This document shows, piece by piece, positions 60,966 to 64,000 of a DNA stretch of 64,000 nt (position 1 is the first letter of the stretch; every line of letters begins with the position of its first letter). The DNA comes from Saccharomycopsis crataegensis. Its lineage: Eukaryota; Ascomycota; Saccharomycetes; Ascoideales; Saccharomycopsidaceae. The DNA lies in the NCBI RefSeq assembly GCF_037102585.1, contig NW_027043820.1:1832501-1896500 (forward strand), read 5' to 3'. A program made the position numbers and the translations under genes. The notes below the pieces were generated by a model. That model was given only the letters and a program-made list of their open reading frames with translations, was not told the DNA's origin and searched no databases.

Positions 60966-63900
60966 ATGAGTTCCCACCCTTTTTTCAAAGTCCAAATAAA
61001 TTCGTTGGATTCCTATATCTGCCCTCCAAGCCTTCTTGACCCAACACCCTCATCCTTCAAATATGATAGGGTTCCGGTGATCAGAATATTTGGTTCTTTA
61101 CCTACCGGTCATACAACTTGTGTTCACATTCACGGGGTGCTACCATACCTCTTTGTAGGGATCGATAATGATTGGAAAGACTTGGATCAGGTGAAGGGGT
61201 TTGCCCATACCTTGCATGAGAAATTGGAAGAATTGGTGAGATTATCTTTCCGCAGAAAGAAATTAAACGCGGAAGATTTCACCAATAATAATGGAGATGT
61301 GGTGACTGTTGATCCTGCACTTGACAATAAATCCAATAAGAGTGAAGAAAAGGTTTATAAGTACATTGCTAATGTCGAAGCTTGCAAATCCACCGCATTT
61401 TATGGATATCATGTTGGCCACTCAATTTTTTTCAAGATTTCTTTTTTAGGACCAGTTTTCAAGAACCGGATTTTGACGGTGTTGGAAAGTCCAGAATTTG
61501 AATCATCAGTTCCTTTAGCAGGCCCAAATTGTAAAAAATGGAACATTTATGAAAGCAACGCGTCTTACATTTTGCAATTCATGACGGATTTTAATTTGTT
61601 CGGTTGTGGATGGTTGGAGGTTGGGGAATCAAGGAAATTGAAAAACCCAGGAAAATCTAACGGAGTTTATTTCCGAAGTCCAGTATTCAATAATATCACC
61701 GATGAGTTTTACGAGATGAAATTGTCTGATGAAGTGATGGAACATATTAATCAGTACCTTTTGAAAGAAAATAGAAATTTATTGACAGGGACTGAATTTG
61801 GAAGAATTAGTGATACTTTTGTTGAGGTTGATGTTTCATCGAAGAATATTTTGAATCGTGAGAAAATCAATTTACATTCCTTGCACCATAATTTTATTGA
61901 AAAATTATCTAGTCTTCAAACTCAATCGCCTAGTAAGGAAGCTGCCCCTTTCCAACATGCCTCGAATATCTCGATGGAAAGTTCTTCAGGTAAGAATTTG
62001 AATGAAAAGCTCAAGTATATCTCCAGTACCAAGAATATTTGGCAAGATGATATTTATCAACGAAAAATTAGAAACTTGAAACCGTATGAGGAAAATACCG
62101 CTATTGACAGGGTTTTGGGAAATAAAGAAGGCTGGAATGCACAGCAAGACTTGGATGAAATGTTCAAGTACGTGAAGATGATGATGAAACGAAATACTAA
62201 TGACGGTGCTAAGCTATCAGAATATGAACACTTTGCAGGATTCATCAAGGAGCCAGAGTTTTTCAAGAAATTGATGACGCCATTTGAATTGATCACCAAT
62301 GGGTTTTATGATGTCAACTTATCTAAAGCGAGCTCAGATACGCAGACTTCTGCTGACGCTAGACAAGTGGATAATACCCCTTTGCATCCTCCTAGTCAAG
62401 AACATTCATCAGAAATAGAAGAAGACCATGATTCACTAGATTTCATCAATGATTTGGCTAATGAACTGAATAAAAGCGAAAAGCAACAACATTTTGCAGA
62501 AGATTTCCCCAAGCTTCTACCAGAGAATAATCTTGGAAATGGCGATGATAATGAAATATTGAAAGATGGCAACGACAAGAAGCGAGCATGGAAGGAAAGC
62601 TTAGACAATGATGATATCACGGATAATATTTCTTTCGATGACTTAAGTTTTAGTTTCTTTGACCTGATTAATGAAGACAATAATGTTAATGGGGACCAAA
62701 GAGATGAAAATTCTAGGACCATTGTGAAAGATGATCATGTTGTTTCAAATTCCAGACGCAATAGTTTATTCGAAAAGGGACCATTGCGAAAGAAGAACCG
62801 CAAACCAGTTCCCCTATCCTCTTTATCTAAACTTGCTTCAGTTAGGAAATTGTCACCAACTAAACCCAAACCACGAGCAACTACAATTATTGGGGCTAGG
62901 AAGATGAATCTTTGTGAGCTTGTCCCTTCTTCTGGCTCAAAAGAGATGGTACGCAAAGAAATGATAGTTGCAAATTTGTCCAAAATAAAGGTGAGAAATA
63001 TTCTAACTTCTAGAGTTTCTAAACTTGATGAGAACACCATTAATATGAAAAATAATCAGAAAAATGATAATTCGAATTATCAAATACCGATGCTTGCCCG
63101 GTTCAAGTTTTTTTCATCACAAACCAACTTGTATAAATACATGATTTCGCCACCGCCATTACAGGCAATTACTGATAATATCTCCAGCTTGGTTGTGCCA
63201 CAATATCTTTACTCTGATCCATTTTATGGAAATTCTGAAGACGTTCCAGCGGTCCCGTTTGTTAACAAACAAATCAAGAAGAGGTTCAAATTAAAATCTA
63301 GAGATTGGAAGTCATTAGATGGAGTTTCTGTAACCCAGAAACAGGAGCAAAGTATTTCTGTGAGGATGAGAAAACATGCTGAAAAGAATTACGAGCTGGA
63401 AATGATAAAAATTAATGATAACATTCTCAAAAAAAGGCTCGCATTCATACATGATGCTTCTGGTGTCGGATTGGGTATCGAAGAGTTGCTGAATACAAAA
63501 GTTTATAGGTATACGGTGCCGAAGCCTCGGTATCAGGAAGTCTTACAGAGGTTTCAAAATGGTGGTGTTCCAGGAAGCAGCATAAGCCGCCTGGAACAAA
63601 AAAACCGTTTTTACACATCGCAAATAGAGTTCCTTACTCCCAAGTTCCTCTTGTCCAATGCAAACAATAGCGGGAAAAAGAAATCCTTGAGCCCCCTAAA
63701 GAAAGTCAATCGTCGCCCCGATGGCTTTAATAATTTGAGTCTTTTTGCCATTGAGATGCACATCTCCACTCGAGGAAACTTATCTCCGGATTACAAGCAA
63801 GATGAAGTTTCAGCAATATTTTGGAAAATCGACCCTAATAGTATGCTGTTGAAGTTGGATATTGTGGACCAAGGCATTCTAATTTTAAAATCAAATTATG

Positions 63901-64000
63901 ATAAGGCAACGAAGCGGTTTGCATCAGCGACAACCATCCCAATAGAGGTATTTGATTCTGAATTGGACATGTTCAAAGAGCTTGTGTCTTTAGTGAAAGT
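60966..64000 (+). CDS. REV3: DNA polymerase zeta catalytic subunit REV3, 5' part
   Basis: The B-family translesion polymerase that extends from damaged or mismatched primers and causes most induced mutation. About 1011 codons are present; the polymerase domain lies beyond the window. The N-terminal domain starts HPFFKVQINSLDSYICPP, with VIRIFGSLPTGHTTCVHIHG (about 36-55), KYIANVEACKSTAFYGYH and FLGPVFKNRILTVLES. It continues through FMTDFNLFGCGWLEVG (about 200-215). A long disordered middle (about 330-900) is followed by LSLFAIEMHISTRGNLSPD (about 925-943), the start of the exonuclease-like domain, and SAIFWKIDP. The frame is open to the end. CTG in SMLLKLDIVDQ sits at a hydrophobic position. 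Confidence 0.93.
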   Translation, partial: MSSHPFFKVQINSLDSYICPPSLLDPTPSSFKYDRVPVIRIFGSLPTGHTTCVHIHGVLPYLFVGIDNDWKDLDQVKGFAHTLHEKLEELVRLSFRRKKLNAEDFTNNNGDVVTVDPALDNKSNKSEEKVYKYIANVEACKSTAFYGYHVGHSIFFKISFLGPVFKNRILTVLESPEFESSVPLAGPNCKKWNIYESNASYILQFMTDFNLFGCGWLEVGESRKLKNPGKSNGVYFRSPVFNNITDEFYEMKLSDEVMEHINQYLLKENRNLLTGTEFGRISDTFVEVDVSSKNILNREKINLHSLHHNFIEKLSSLQTQSPSKEAAPFQHASNISMESSSGKNLNEKLKYISSTKNIWQDDIYQRKIRNLKPYEENTAIDRVLGNKEGWNAQQDLDEMFKYVKMMMKRNTNDGAKLSEYEHFAGFIKEPEFFKKLMTPFELITNGFYDVNLSKASSDTQTSADARQVDNTPLHPPSQEHSSEIEEDHDSLDFINDLANELNKSEKQQHFAEDFPKLLPENNLGNGDDNEILKDGNDKKRAWKESLDNDDITDNISFDDLSFSFFDLINEDNNVNGDQRDENSRTIVKDDHVVSNSRRNSLFEKGPLRKKNRKPVPLSSLSKLASVRKLSPTKPKPRATTIIGARKMNLCELVPSSGSKEMVRKEMIVANLSKIKVRNILTSRVSKLDENTINMKNNQKNDNSNYQIPMLARFKFFSSQTNLYKYMISPPPLQAITDNISSLVVPQYLYSDPFYGNSEDVPAVPFVNKQIKKRFKLKSRDWKSLDGVSVTQKQEQSISVRMRKHAEKNYELEMIKINDNILKKRLAFIHDASGVGLGIEELLNTKVYRYTVPKPRYQEVLQRFQNGGVPGSSISRLEQKNRFYTSQIEFLTPKFLLSNANNSGKKKSLSPLKKVNRRPDGFNNLSLFAIEMHISTRGNLSPDYKQDEVSAIFWKIDPNSMLLKLDIVDQGILILKSNYDKATKRFASATTIPIEVFDSELDMFKELVSLVK

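Overview
The window is nuclear DNA of a budding yeast (Saccharomycotina). Orthologues of standard yeast genes are packed on both strands with short AT-rich spacers. There are 32 protein-coding genes, the last cut by the window end. I see no rRNA, tRNA, CRISPR array or transposon. Ten introns can be placed in eight genes. Their signals are uniform: 5' splice sites fit GTNNGT (most often GTGAGT), branch points are CTAAC or CTGAC, and only 10 to 16 bases separate the branch point from the 3' AG. This grammar, a Y14 (exon junction complex) gene and an ELL-like elongation factor, both missing from Saccharomyces cerevisiae, suggest an early-diverging, intron-retaining lineage. The splice signals recall Yarrowia, but the DNA looks too AT-rich for Y. 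lipolytica. CTG codons are few; those in ORC2 and REV3 sit where leucine fits, which weakly supports the standard code.

Layout. 0-11 kb: a GH17 cell-wall glucanase, the four-exon Y14 gene, a SAM50-like outer-membrane assembly protein, an Ecm9/PTAR1-like protein and the ELL-like factor. 11-14 kb: a long empty stretch ending at TPI1, whose first coding exon is only the ATG. 15-24 kb: a SidJ-type hydrolase, a hairpin-rich spacer, ORC2 with an overlapping upstream ORF, ZPR1 and RDH54. 24-37 kb: D-amino-acid oxidase, phospholipase B, ALG13, clathrin light chain, a patatin-like lipase, an arrestin-like adaptor, a membrane protein of unknown role and the monoglyceride lipase YJU3. 37-50 kb: a small Cys-rich protein with a CaaX end, a hypothetical, a BAR-SH3 protein, IWR1, a short-chain dehydrogenase, a Gfd2-like nuclease fold, an unknown protein and an Aim44-like protein. 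50-64 kb: TGS1, MED20, an Eht1/Mgl2-type acyl hydrolase, a Hal4/Sat4-type kinase, ATG29, an empty 1.8 kb stretch and the 5' part of REV3.

The genes do not form one pathway. Recurring themes are RNA polymerase II and RNA biology (ELL-like, IWR1, MED20, TGS1, Y14), DNA replication and repair (ORC2, RDH54, REV3) and lipid or ester hydrolysis (five hydrolases). Many neighbours are divergent pairs sharing promoters of about 250-450 bp. The most notable observations are genes whose true starts lie in tiny 5' exons (TPI1 3 nt, MED20 11 nt, Y14 19 nt), recovered by combining splice signals with family homology. I found no convincing undescribed multi-gene system.
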